Part shown: one piece after another, positions 41,645 to 48,865 of the stretch | How positions within the stretch are numbered: position 1 is the stretch's first letter | How the letters are laid out: each line of letters opens with the position of its first letter | Assembly: GCF_003367195.1 (NCBI RefSeq) | Contig: NZ_QRGO01000001.1 | Span: 1,536,501-1,600,500 of the forward strand | Reading direction: 5' to 3' | From: Undibacter mobilis | GTDB taxonomy: Bacteria > Pseudomonadota > Alphaproteobacteria > Rhizobiales > Xanthobacteraceae | Length of the DNA stretch: 64,000 bases | The notes under the pieces: model-generated | What the model saw: the letters and a program-made list of their open reading frames with translations, nothing else | Told to the model about the DNA's origin: nothing | The model's database searches: none | Translations under genes and position numbers: made by a program

Positions 41645-42340
41645 ATGAAAGTAGCGATCGTGACGGCGGGCGGCAGCGGCATGGGCGCGGCCTGCGCGAG
41701 GAAACTGGCCGCCGACGGCTACAAGGTCGCGATCCTGTCGTCATCGGGCAAAGGCGAAGCGCTCGCCAAGGAACTCGGCGGCATCGGCGTCACCGGCACC
41801 AACCAATCGAACGACGATCTCAAGCGCCTTGTCAACGAGACGATGGCGACCTGGGGCCGCGTCGATGCGCTGGTGAACAGCGCCGGCCACGGGCCGCGCG
41901 ACGAGATTCTGAAAATCACCGACGAGCAGTGGCACACCGGCATGGATGTGTACCTGCTCAGCGCGATCCGTCCGGCGCGGCTGGTGGCGCCGATCATGGC
42001 GGCGCAGAAGTCGGGTTCGATCGTCAACATCTCGACCGCCTGGGCGTTCGAGCCGAGCCCGCTGTTTCCGACCTCGGGCGTGTTCCGCGCCGGGCTCGCG
42101 GCCTTCACCAAATTATTCGCCGACAAATACGCCGCCGACAATGTGCGCATGAACAATGTGCTGCCGGGCTGGATCGATTCACTGCCGGAGAAGGACGAGC
42201 GCCGCGAACAGGTCCCGATGGGCCGCTACGGCACCGCCGACGAAATCGCCGCGACCGTGGCGTTCCTGGTCTCCGACGGCGCGGGCTACATCACCGGGCA
42301 GAATCTGAAGGTCGATGGCGGCCTGATGCGGGGGATTTGA
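41645..42340 (+). CDS. SDR family oxidoreductase
   Basis: A 231-residue short-chain dehydrogenase with the dinucleotide motif TAGGSGMG at about residues 7-14, NSAG (in VNSAGHGP), and SGVFRAG where classical members have YxxxK. The catalytic tyrosine is thus missing: Phe/Arg replace Tyr/Lys in SGVFRAGLAAF. It ends GQNLKVDGGLMRG, a normal C-terminus. It may be a non-catalytic or altered SDR. The ATG at 41645 has a GGGAGATTC ribosome site; a longer frame upstream runs antisense through csaA and is rejected. Confidence 0.75.
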   Translation: MKVAIVTAGGSGMGAACARKLAADGYKVAILSSSGKGEALAKELGGIGVTGTNQSNDDLKRLVNETMATWGRVDALVNSAGHGPRDEILKITDEQWHTGMDVYLLSAIRPARLVAPIMAAQKSGSIVNISTAWAFEPSPLFPTSGVFRAGLAAFTKLFADKYAADNVRMNNVLPGWIDSLPEKDERREQVPMGRYGTADEIAATVAFLVSDGAGYITGQNLKVDGGLMRGI

Positions 42341-42350
42341 TCTCTCTCCG

Positions 42351-42394
42351 CCTCGTCCTTCGAGGCTCGCTGCGCTCGCACCTCAGGATGAGGC
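42351..42394. repeat. Dispersed palindromic repeat (family B, half element)
   Basis: CCTCGTCCTTCGAGGCTCGC on the left pairs imperfectly with the part ending CCTCAGGATGAGG. It sits in the 70 bases between the convergent SDR and RraA-like genes and shares its ends with other family B copies. It may serve as a transcript-end hairpin for both genes. Confidence 0.6.
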
Positions 42395-42409
42395 CGGGAG
42401 AGTTGCGCC

Positions 42410-43075
42410 TCACAGAATCCCGTACTTCGCATAAACATCCGCCAGCAGCCGGCCCTGGAGCAGTTCGTCGCGGGAGCGGTTCTCGCCGTCGACCTTCCTG
42501 AAGGCCGCCTCGAAAACCTTCTCCTCGATCTCGCGCGGGATGACGACCACGCCGTCGACATCGCCGAACACGATATCGCCGGAGCGCACCTTGACGCCGC
42601 CGCATGCCATCGGCCGGTCGATCTCAAGCATCTTGCCGCGGCCGCGCGAATCCAGCGGGCCGATGCCACCGCAGAACACCGGAAATTTCAGTTCGCGGAT
42701 GAAGCGCACGTCGCGGCACAGCCCGTCGGTGACGCAGCCGACGCCGCCGCGCATGCGGGTCGCCGTGGTGAGCAATTCGCCCCACGGCGCGATGGTGAGA
42801 TTGCCGGCGCAGCCGAGCACCGGAATTTCGCCGGGCTTGATGTCGTCGATCAGCCTGATCTCGAGTTCGTACGGGTTCTCGCCCTCGGGCCCGGCATCGC
42901 AGACCGCCATATAGGCGCCGGTCCGCGCGCGGCCGATAAGCACGACGGTGTCGTCGAGCGGCCGGATGTTGGGCGTCATGGCCTGCGATGTGTGGCCGAG
43001 GCTGTCGAGCACGTCGGAGAGAACGGGCGTGTAGAGCTTCTCCTTCGCCCGCGCCAAGTCATCAACGCCCAGCAT
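42410..43075 (-). CDS. RraA family protein (HMG/CHA aldolase-like)
   Basis: A 221-residue cytoplasmic protein. It has the family segments VLSDVLDSLGHTSQAM, CAGNLTIAPWGELLTTATRMRG and the signature GDIVFGDVDGVVVIPREI. The family includes ribonuclease E regulator RraA and 4-hydroxy-4-methyl-2-oxoglutarate/4-carboxy-4-hydroxy-2-oxoadipate aldolases, which require a divalent metal and cleave oxoacids; the sequence alone cannot choose. The start MLGVDDLARAKEK at 43075 is used because the extra residues in the longer frame do not fit. Confidence 0.82.
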   Translation of the reverse strand: MLGVDDLARAKEKLYTPVLSDVLDSLGHTSQAMTPNIRPLDDTVVLIGRARTGAYMAVCDAGPEGENPYELEIRLIDDIKPGEIPVLGCAGNLTIAPWGELLTTATRMRGGVGCVTDGLCRDVRFIRELKFPVFCGGIGPLDSRGRGKMLEIDRPMACGGVKVRSGDIVFGDVDGVVVIPREIEEKVFEAAFRKVDGENRSRDELLQGRLLADVYAKYGIL

Positions 43076-43260
43076 GCTGACCCTCCCGAACCGTTTTGAC
43101 TTTCGTGGAGTGTGGCCGAGAGGCCGCAGCAGCGTCAATCGTGCGGTGCGGCGCGAGCGCGTGCGGTCTTTATGGCGCCCTTATTTCGTCGGCTGACAAT
43201 TCCTCTCGCGACTTTACGCGAAGGCGGCCATCTGTCCGTCAGTGGAAGATGGAGGCGACC

Positions 43261-43491
43261 ATGTCGCGCTACGAGGAACTTCAGGATCGGTTCGACGCGC
43301 CGGATCGCGGAGCGGACGTTTTCTGGACGCTCGTTATCATCGGCTTTGCTTTGCTACTCGGCGCTCTCGCGGTGACCAGCAACGGCAAGACCGATTGCTT
43401 GAACGTCGCCAACGATCAGGCCCGGCTGGCGTGTTTCGACGCCGCCGCTTCGCCGCAGCCCGCCAAGGGCGCGGTCATCCAGTACAAGTAA
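43261..43491 (+). CDS. Small membrane protein of unknown function, 76 residues
   Basis: A 76-residue protein starting MSRYEELQDRFDAPDRGADVF, with one hydrophobic helix (WTLVIIGFALLLGALAVT) near residues 22-40 and two cysteines in a periplasmic-looking tail (DCLNVAN ... ACFDAAAS). GGAGG is well placed ahead of ATG 43261. It is followed by another small membrane-protein gene 11 bases on. No family was recognised. Confidence 0.6.
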   Translation: MSRYEELQDRFDAPDRGADVFWTLVIIGFALLLGALAVTSNGKTDCLNVANDQARLACFDAAASPQPAKGAVIQYK

Positions 43492-43502
43492 TGGAGAATG
43501 TT

Positions 43503-43676
43503 ATGACCCTCTCGGTTCACTGGAGCCAGACGCCGCGGGGCGCGGCCGCCGATAGCCCGGCGCGCAGGCTGGCATGGCAATGCGTCAAGGGCGCCGGCGT
43601 TGCCATTCTGCTGGCTTCGATGCTGGTGGCCATCATCGGCGTCCGCATCTACGCCTTCGTGCCGGCGCTGCATTGA
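43503..43676 (+). CDS. Small membrane protein of unknown function, 57 residues
   Basis: A 57-residue protein (MTLSVHWSQTPRGAAADSPA) with one C-terminal hydrophobic helix (GAGVAILLASMLVAIIGVRIYAF). GGAGAATG precedes the ATG, and it follows the 76-residue gene after 11 bases, so the two are likely one transcript of paired small membrane proteins. Too short for homology assignment by eye. Confidence 0.55.
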   Translation: MTLSVHWSQTPRGAAADSPARRLAWQCVKGAGVAILLASMLVAIIGVRIYAFVPALH

Positions 43677-43687
43677 TTGGGCTGTGA

Positions 43688-43710
43688 CGCGAGGCGGGTG
43701 GCGCCTCGCG
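43688..43710. terminator. Perfect 9-bp hairpin at the edge of the lepA duplication
   Basis: CGCGAGGCG and CGCCTCGCG form a perfect 9-base stem with a five-base loop. It ends exactly where the duplicated lepA 3' end begins (43711). It may terminate the small membrane-protein transcript, although no T-run follows. The join with the duplication boundary is worth noting. Confidence 0.6.
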
Positions 43711-43907
43711 TTAGGTATCCACCTTCAGCGCCGCGATGAACGCCTCTTGCGGGATGTCGACCTTCCCGTACTGGCGCATCTTCTTCTTGCCCTTCTTCTG
43801 CTTGTCCAGAAGCTTGCGCTTGCGGGTGGCGTCGCCGCCTTAGCGCTTGGCCGTCACGTCCAAAGTAACTCCAAAGCGCATGGCGCGCACGGTTTCACGG
43901 GCGATGG
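43711..43907 (-). pseudogene. Broken duplicate of the lepA 3' end
   Basis: About 190 bases closely matching the last 180 bases of lepA (44434 onward), in the same orientation. Both begin at the lepA stop region (TTAGGTATCCACCTT here, TCAGGTATCCACCTT in lepA) and share a long run through CTTCTGCTTGTCCAGAAGC. The copy differs at scattered positions, carries a stop where lepA encodes the Tyr of KCYGGDA (here KR then TAA), and has a small insertion near 43859-43874, so it cannot be functional. Its 3' neighbour is the DUF2283 gene. Confidence 0.9.
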
Positions 43908-43914
43908 CTCGATG

Positions 43915-44109
43915 CTAAGCCGCCTCGGTGAGAAGCGCGGGCGAAAGGTGCGTCCTTGCATCGAGAACTTCGATACCGACGATCCGCCCTTCGGCGTCGT
44001 AATCAAATACGATGTCGGGAGAGACTTCGGCGCTCTCAATGATGTTTTCCTGCGACAAGCGGATATAGGCCGCATTATCCTCAGGCCGATATTTGATCGT
44101 CGGCGTCAT
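43915..44109 (-). CDS. DUF2283 domain protein, antitoxin-like
   Basis: A 64-residue protein matching DUF2283 (YRPEDNAAYIRLSQENIIESAEVSPDIVFDYDAEGRIVGIEVLDA). In many genomes such proteins pair with DUF4258 proteins in small two-gene modules thought to be toxin-antitoxin systems; the DUF2283 member is the likely antitoxin. Its ATG overlaps the end of the DUF4258-like frame by ATGA, the classic coupling. It lies between the broken lepA copy and that frame. Function is inferred from the pairing. Confidence 0.78.
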   Translation of the reverse strand: MTPTIKYRPEDNAAYIRLSQENIIESAEVSPDIVFDYDAEGRIVGIEVLDARTHLSPALLTEAA

Positions 44110-44369
44110 GACGGCCTCCGTGCATCCCGGTCGAAAAACACCGTCAGAATACGGATTTCGGCAGCCGTTTCAATGCACGCGATTCGAAGGACGCGACCTC
44201 CAAATTCCGGGATTGCCCGAAACCGGCGCTCCACACCGGCACGATGCGGGTCGGGATACGATCATTCCGGCTTCCTCGCGGTCATATCGATCCAATCAGG
44301 ATGCAGCTTGCGCTCTGCGATGGCGTCCTCGGCGTGCCTTGTAAATCGCAAGGGCTTTCGATCCGGCAT
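44106..44369 (-). pseudogene. DUF4258-like putative toxin gene with one in-frame TGA
   Basis: Starting at ATG 44369 the frame reads MPDRKPLRFTRHAEDAIAER and continues to codon 35, where a TGA (44262-44264) interrupts it. Beyond the stop the same frame continues as SYPDPHRAGVERRFRAIPEF and LRIACIETAAEIRILTVFFD to a stop at 44106-44108, 87 codons in all. The joined product matches the DUF4258 family, with TGA sitting where the family often has Trp (PEW), a single base change from TGG. A promoter-like TGTGATATGCT and GGGATGGGGG ribosome site are upstream. Its end overlaps the DUF2283 start. Confidence 0.8.
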
Positions 44370-44433
44370 CAGGGCGTCCCCCATCCCGAGGGAAGCATAT
44401 CACATCAGGCGGCCCTTGGTCCGACGTTTCCCG

Positions 44434-46245
44434 TCAGGTATCCACCTTGAGTGCCGCGATGAACGCCTCTTGCGGAATGTCCACCTTGCCGTACTGGCGC
44501 ATCTTCTTCTTGCCCTTCTTCTGCTTGTCCAGAAGCTTGCGCTTGCGGGTGGCGTCGCCGCCGTAGCACTTGGCGGTCACGTCCTTGCGCATGGCACGCA
44601 CGGTTTCGCGGGCGATGATCTTGCCGCCGATGGCGGCCTGGATCGGCACCTGGAACATGTGCGGCGGGATCAGTTCTTTCAGCTTCTCCACCATGCCGCG
44701 GCCGCGCGATTCGGCGCGGCTGCGATGCACCAGCATCGACAGCGCGTCGACCGGCTCGTCATTGACGAGGATCGACATCTTCACGAGATCGGCCTCGCGA
44801 TAGTCGGTGAGCGCGTAGTCGAACGAGGCATAGCCCTTCGACACCGATTTCAGGCGGTCGTAGAAATCGAACACCACTTCGTTCAGCGGCAGTTCGTATT
44901 TCACCATGGCGCGCGAGCCGACATAGGTCAGCTCCTTCTGCGTGCCGCGGCGGTCCTGACACAGCTTGAGCACCGCGCCGAGATATTCGTCCGGCGTCAG
45001 GATCGTCGCTTCGATCCACGGTTCCTCGATGGTGAGAATCTTCATCACATCCGGCATGTCGACCGGATTGTGCAATTCGATCTGCGTGCCGTCGCGCAGG
45101 TTCATCTTGTAGATGACCGACGGCGCTGTCGCGATCAGATCAAGATTGAATTCGCGTTCCAGCCGCTCCTGGATGATTTCGAGATGCAGCAGGCCGAGAA
45201 AACCGCAGCGGAAGCCGAAGCCGAGAGCGGCCGAGGTTTCCATTTCAAAGCTGAACGAGGCGTCGTTGAGCCGCAGCTTGCCCATCGCCGCGCGCAAGTC
45301 CTCGAACTGCGCCGCATCGACCGGGAACAGACCGCAGAACACCACCGGGATCGACGGCTTGAAGCCGGGCAGGGGCTCGTCGACCGGATTGCGCTCGTCG
45401 GTGATGGTGTCGCCGACGCGCGTATCGGCCACTTCCTTGATCGAGGCGGTCAACATGCCGATCTCGCCGGGGCCGAGCTCATCGACGATGGTCAGTTTCG
45501 GCTTGAACACGCCGGTGCGGTCGACTTCATAAGACGCATCGATGCCGATCATGCGGATGCGCTGGCCCTTCTTCAACACGCCATCGACAATGCGCACGAG
45601 AACGACCACGCCGAGATAGGGGTCGTACCAGCTGTCGACCAGCAGCGCTTTCAGCGGCGCATCGCGGTCGCCCTTCGGTGGCGGCAGGCGGGTGACAATG
45701 GCCTCAAGCACATCGGGGACGCCGAGGCCGGTCTTGGCCGAGATCATCACCGCGTTCGAGGCGTCGAGACCGATGACGTCCTCGATCTGTTTCTTGATCT
45801 TTTCCGGTTCGGCGGCGGGCAGATCGACCTTGTTCAGCACCGGCACGATTTCGTGGCCGGCATCGAGCGCGTGATAAACGTTGGCGAGCGTCTGCGCCTC
45901 GACGCCCTGTGAGGCATCGACCACCAGCAGCGAGCCTTCGCAGGCGGCCAGCGAGCGGTTCACCTCATAGGCAAAGTCGACATGGCCGGGGGTGTCGATC
46001 AGGTTGAGGATGTAATCTTTGCCGTCACGGGCCTTGTAGTTCAGGCGCACGGTCTGCGCCTTGATGGTAATGCCGCGCTCCTTCTCGATATCCATATTAT
46101 CGAGAACCTGCTCCTTGCCGGCCATTTCGCGCGCGTCGAGGCCGCCCGTGAGCTGGATCAGCCGATCGGCGAGGGTCGATTTGCCATGGTCGATATGGGC
46201 GACGATGGAGAAATTGCGGATGTTTTGAATGGGCACGGCCGTCAT
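44434..46245 (-). CDS. lepA: Elongation factor 4
   Basis: A 603-residue translational GTPase. The P-loop AHIDHGKS is at 16-23, followed by domain 2, EF-G-like domains, and the LepA-specific C-terminal domain with [21 protein letters not shown] lysine-rich end ([19 protein letters not shown]). It promotes back-translocation of the ribosome and is important under ionic stress. Length is normal. The 3' end is duplicated, in a degraded form, 720 bases away (43711), with a toxin-antitoxin-like pair in between. Confidence 0.97.
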   Translation of the reverse strand: MTAVPIQNIRNFSIVAHIDHGKSTLADRLIQLTGGLDAREMAGKEQVLDNMDIEKERGITIKAQTVRLNYKARDGKDYILNLIDTPGHVDFAYEVNRSLAACEGSLLVVDASQGVEAQTLANVYHALDAGHEIVPVLNKVDLPAAEPEKIKKQIEDVIGLDASNAVMISAKTGLGVPDVLEAIVTRLPPPKGDRDAPLKALLVDSWYDPYLGVVVLVRIVDGVLKKGQRIRMIGIDASYEVDRTGVFKPKLTIVDELGPGEIGMLTASIKEVADTRVGDTITDERNPVDEPLPGFKPSIPVVFCGLFPVDAAQFEDLRAAMGKLRLNDASFSFEMETSAALGFGFRCGFLGLLHLEIIQERLEREFNLDLIATAPSVIYKMNLRDGTQIELHNPVDMPDVMKILTIEEPWIEATILTPDEYLGAVLKLCQDRRGTQKELTYVGSRAMVKYELPLNEVVFDFYDRLKSVSKGYASFDYALTDYREADLVKMSILVNDEPVDALSMLVHRSRAESRGRGMVEKLKELIPPHMFQVPIQAAIGGKIIARETVRAMRKDVTAKCYGGDATRKRKLLDKQKKGKKKMRQYGKVDIPQEAFIAALKVDT

Positions 46246-46300
46246 GGCCGCGAGATAACACCCGAATCCGGGGCCATCAAGGCAATCCGGCCTCTAAACC

Positions 46301-46393
46301 CTGTCATTCCGGGGCTGCCCGAAGGGCAGAACCCGGAATCCAGAGGCGGGCGCTGAATTCCGCGTCCGGTCCTTCGGACCGTCCCAGAATGAC
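46301..46393. repeat. Palindromic repeat between lepA and the glycosyltransferase
   Basis: The ends CTGTCATTCCGGGGCTGC and CCCAGAATGACG, with inner hairpins GGGCTGCCCGAAGGGCAG and GGTCCTTCGGACC, form a mosaic palindrome of the kind found between genes in Hyphomicrobiales. It lies in the 150 bases between the start of lepA (46245) and the end of the glycosyltransferase gene (46399). More distantly related to family A elements. Confidence 0.6.
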
Positions 46394-46398
46394 GTCGA

Positions 46399-47571
46399 TT
46401 ACTGCGCCTTCCAGACCACCGCGGCGGAGACGGCGTAATTCCACACCGCACCCATCACCGCGCCACCCAGGCCTGCGATCCACCAGCTCGGCCCTCCGGA
46501 ATAGAGCAGGCTGGCGATGCCGATATTGGAAATCGCGCCGACCGAGCAGATCAGTTCAAACTCGACCAGGCCCCGGAAAAAGGCCCAGCCGGTCAGCCGC
46601 TGGTCGCGGTAGGTGAAGGCGTTGTTGAAGACGTAGTTCCAGGCGATGGCGACCACGGTGGCGATGGTCTGCTGCAGACCGAAGCCGGGCACGCCGAGCG
46701 CGTGGAGCGCGGTGAGCATTGCCATGTGTGCGCCGATGCCGGTCGCTCCGACCAGGCAGAACAGCACGAAACGGTAGGAGATCGTGTCGTTGCTGAGCTT
46801 GGCCAGCAGCAGTTGCCCGAAATCGAGGGCGACGCGGGCATCGAGCTTGCTCTCGCCGGCGAGCCGCGCGCCGAACACGTAAGGCAGTTCTGTCACGCGC
46901 AGGACATCGCGGCCGGTGGCGGCGATGTCGAGCAGGATCTTGAAGCCCTGCGTCGACAGCTTCGGTGCCATGTCGTCGATCACGTCGCGGCGGAGCATGA
47001 AAAAGCCGCTCATCGGATCGGTCAGTTCGACCTTGAGCAGCTTGCGCGCCAGCGCCGTGGACCACTGGCTCGCCTTGGCACGGCCGGCAGAAAAGCCGGT
47101 ATCCGTGGTGCCGTCGATGTAGCGCGAGGCGACGACCAGGTCGGTGTTGCCGTCGCGCAAGGTCGCGACCATCCGCGCCAGTACGGTCTCGTCATGCTGG
47201 CCGTCGGCATCCATCACCGCGACGAATTTCGCCTGCGAGGCCAGCATGCCCTCGATACAGGCTCCGGCGAGGCCGCGGCGGCCGACCCGGCGGATGCAGC
47301 GCACGCGGCGGTCCTGCGCGCCGATGGCGCGGGCCACGGCGCTGGTGCCGTCCGGCGAATTGTCGTCGACGATGATGACTTCCCAGTCGATGCCGGCGAG
47401 CGCCCGCGACAGGCGTTCGACCACCACCGGCACATTCCGGTGCTCGTTGAAGGTCGGCAGAATGACCGTGAGTTCAGGCGCGGCTTCAATCGCGGGCACC
47501 AGCGCCGGCGCATCGACTTGCGGCATGCGGGCGTGCTGAGCCGCCGTGTTTTCCAGAGTGTCCTGAGCCAT
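46399..47571 (-). CDS. Glycosyltransferase family 2 fused to a GtrA-type membrane domain
   Basis: A 390-residue membrane enzyme. Residues about 30-260 form a GT2 domain (LTVILPTFNEHRNVPVVVERL, VDDNSPDGT and VMDADGQHD, the metal/nucleotide DxD site) typical of dolichol-phosphate mannosyltransferase relatives. Residues from about 265 form a four-helix GtrA-like domain. Such fusions transfer a sugar to undecaprenyl phosphate for use by later membrane glycosyltransferases. It is near two more polyprenyl-type glycosyltransferases at 48866 and 50409, so it probably supplies their donor. Confidence 0.85.
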   Translation of the reverse strand: MAQDTLENTAAQHARMPQVDAPALVPAIEAAPELTVILPTFNEHRNVPVVVERLSRALAGIDWEVIIVDDNSPDGTSAVARAIGAQDRRVRCIRRVGRRGLAGACIEGMLASQAKFVAVMDADGQHDETVLARMVATLRDGNTDLVVASRYIDGTTDTGFSAGRAKASQWSTALARKLLKVELTDPMSGFFMLRRDVIDDMAPKLSTQGFKILLDIAATGRDVLRVTELPYVFGARLAGESKLDARVALDFGQLLLAKLSNDTISYRFVLFCLVGATGIGAHMAMLTALHALGVPGFGLQQTIATVVAIAWNYVFNNAFTYRDQRLTGWAFFRGLVEFELICSVGAISNIGIASLLYSGGPSWWIAGLGGAVMGAVWNYAVSAAVVWKAQ

Positions 47572-47648
47572 CGGAGCCTTAAGCCTTTGCCGGTCGGCAG
47601 TGTGGTGGAGCGGCGTTAACAGCCGGTTCGCGCAAGGCTTGATTCCAA

Positions 47649-47663
47649 TATAATAGAATTATA
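47649..47663. promoter_or_regulatory. AT-rich dyad, candidate operator of the XRE-cupin regulator
   Basis: TATAAT, AGA, then ATTATA is a perfect 6-3-6 inverted repeat 11 bases ahead of the XRE-cupin start, where it would overlap the ribosome binding region or -10 box. Its sequence is related to the dyad at 16561-16580. A role in autoregulation is plausible. Confidence 0.35.
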
Positions 47664-47673
47664 GGATCTGATC

Positions 47674-48264
47674 ATGGAACAGGTCGACGACCGGACTGGT
47701 GAACTGGACCGTGCCATCGGCGCCCAGGTGCGGGCGTTGCGCTCGGCGCGCGGCCTGACTTTGGAGGCGCTGGCGGACAAGGCGGGAGTCAGCCGCGCCA
47801 TGCTGTCGCGCATCGAGCGCGGCGAGTCGAACCCCACCGCGCAACTGCTCGGCCGTGTCTGCGCCGGGCTCGACGTCACTTTGTCGGCGCTCTTTGCGGA
47901 GACCGAGCGCGCGGCTTCGCCACTGTCACGCCGCGCCGATCAGTCGGTGTGGCGCGATCCCGGCAGCGGCTATGTGCGGCGCGTGGTCACGCCGCCGAAT
48001 TGCGGTTCAGCCGCCGACATTGTCGATGTCGAGTTTCCGCCTGGTGCTTCGGTGACGATGGAATCATCGCGCAACCCTGCGATGGATCAGCAGATCGTGC
48101 TGCTCTCGGGCCGCATGGACATCACGGCCGGTGACACGACGCACCGCCTCGAGGCAGGCGACGGCCTGTACACGCCCCTTGGCCAGCCTGTTTCATTTCA
48201 CAATCCGGGGACAAAGGCCGCGCATTACCTGGTCGTCGTCGCGCCTGGTGGGCCGCGTTATTGA
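47674..48264 (+). CDS. XRE family transcriptional regulator with cupin domain
   Basis: A 196-residue regulator. The HTH is at about 17-71 (LRSARGLTLEALADKAGVSRAMLSRIERGESNPTAQLLGRV) and the cupin_2 sensor domain at about 110-190 (MDQQIVLLSGRMDITAGDTTHRLEAGDGLYTPLGQPVSFHNPG). Such proteins control amino-acid, polyamine or alcohol catabolism. It is followed by a GNAT gene 22 bases on, probably a target or partner, and its own promoter overlaps a palindrome. Confidence 0.88.
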   Translation: MEQVDDRTGELDRAIGAQVRALRSARGLTLEALADKAGVSRAMLSRIERGESNPTAQLLGRVCAGLDVTLSALFAETERAASPLSRRADQSVWRDPGSGYVRRVVTPPNCGSAADIVDVEFPPGASVTMESSRNPAMDQQIVLLSGRMDITAGDTTHRLEAGDGLYTPLGQPVSFHNPGTKAAHYLVVVAPGGPRY

Positions 48265-48286
48265 AAGGCGAGGGCAGGGTGAGGAC

Positions 48287-48808
48287 ATGAGCGCGATCGT
48301 CATTCGTGAAATCGGTGCGGCGGAAGCGGAGCGGCGCATCGCCGAACTCGGAGCCATCCTGCGCGACGCGGTCGACGGCGGCGCCTCGGTGAATTTTCTC
48401 GCCGGCCTCACGCAAGCTGAAGCGGAAGCATTCTGGCGCGGGCAGCTGGCCGGCCTGGCCGACGGCAGCCGCCATCTCCTCGTTGCCGATGACGGCGAGA
48501 AACTGGTCGGCACCGTGGTGCTGACCCTGGCGCCGCAGCCGAACCAGCCGCACCGCGCCGATGTCGGCAAGATGCTGGTGCTGTCGTCGTTGCGGCGGCA
48601 GGGGCTGGGCTGCAGGTTGCTCGAGGCGGTCGAGGCGCTGGCGCGGGCCAAGGGTCGCACCCTGCTGATGCTCGACACGACGACCGGTTCGTCCGGCGAT
48701 AGGTTATATCGGTGCCGTGGGTGGGTAGAGTACGGCATCGTCCCCGCCCACGCCCTGTCAACTCTCGGCATCCCGACCGCGACGTCGTTTTTCTATAAGC
48801 AGATGTGA
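48287..48808 (+). CDS. GNAT family N-acetyltransferase
   Basis: A 173-residue acetyltransferase with the acetyl-CoA loop (MLVLSSLRRQGLGCRLLEAVEALARAKGR) and a C-terminal strand (RGWVEYGIVPAHAL). ATG 48287 with a GTGAGGA site is used; the frame is open further upstream only because it overlaps the XRE gene. It is probably cotranscribed with the XRE-cupin regulator. Related two-gene units acetylate small amines or antibiotics, but the substrate is not known. Confidence 0.82.
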   Translation: MSAIVIREIGAAEAERRIAELGAILRDAVDGGASVNFLAGLTQAEAEAFWRGQLAGLADGSRHLLVADDGEKLVGTVVLTLAPQPNQPHRADVGKMLVLSSLRRQGLGCRLLEAVEALARAKGRTLLMLDTTTGSSGDRLYRCRGWVEYGIVPAHALSTLGIPTATSFFYKQM

Positions 48809-48865
48809 AGGCTGTGGGCGCTGCGGGGCGTGACGCCCGCTGCGGGGCGTGGCATAGGCAGGCCT

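Noticed and set aside
43600..45912. 770-residue plus-strand frame across lepA
   Set aside because: Antisense to lepA, with His/Asp/Arg-rich shadow composition and no recognisable motif.
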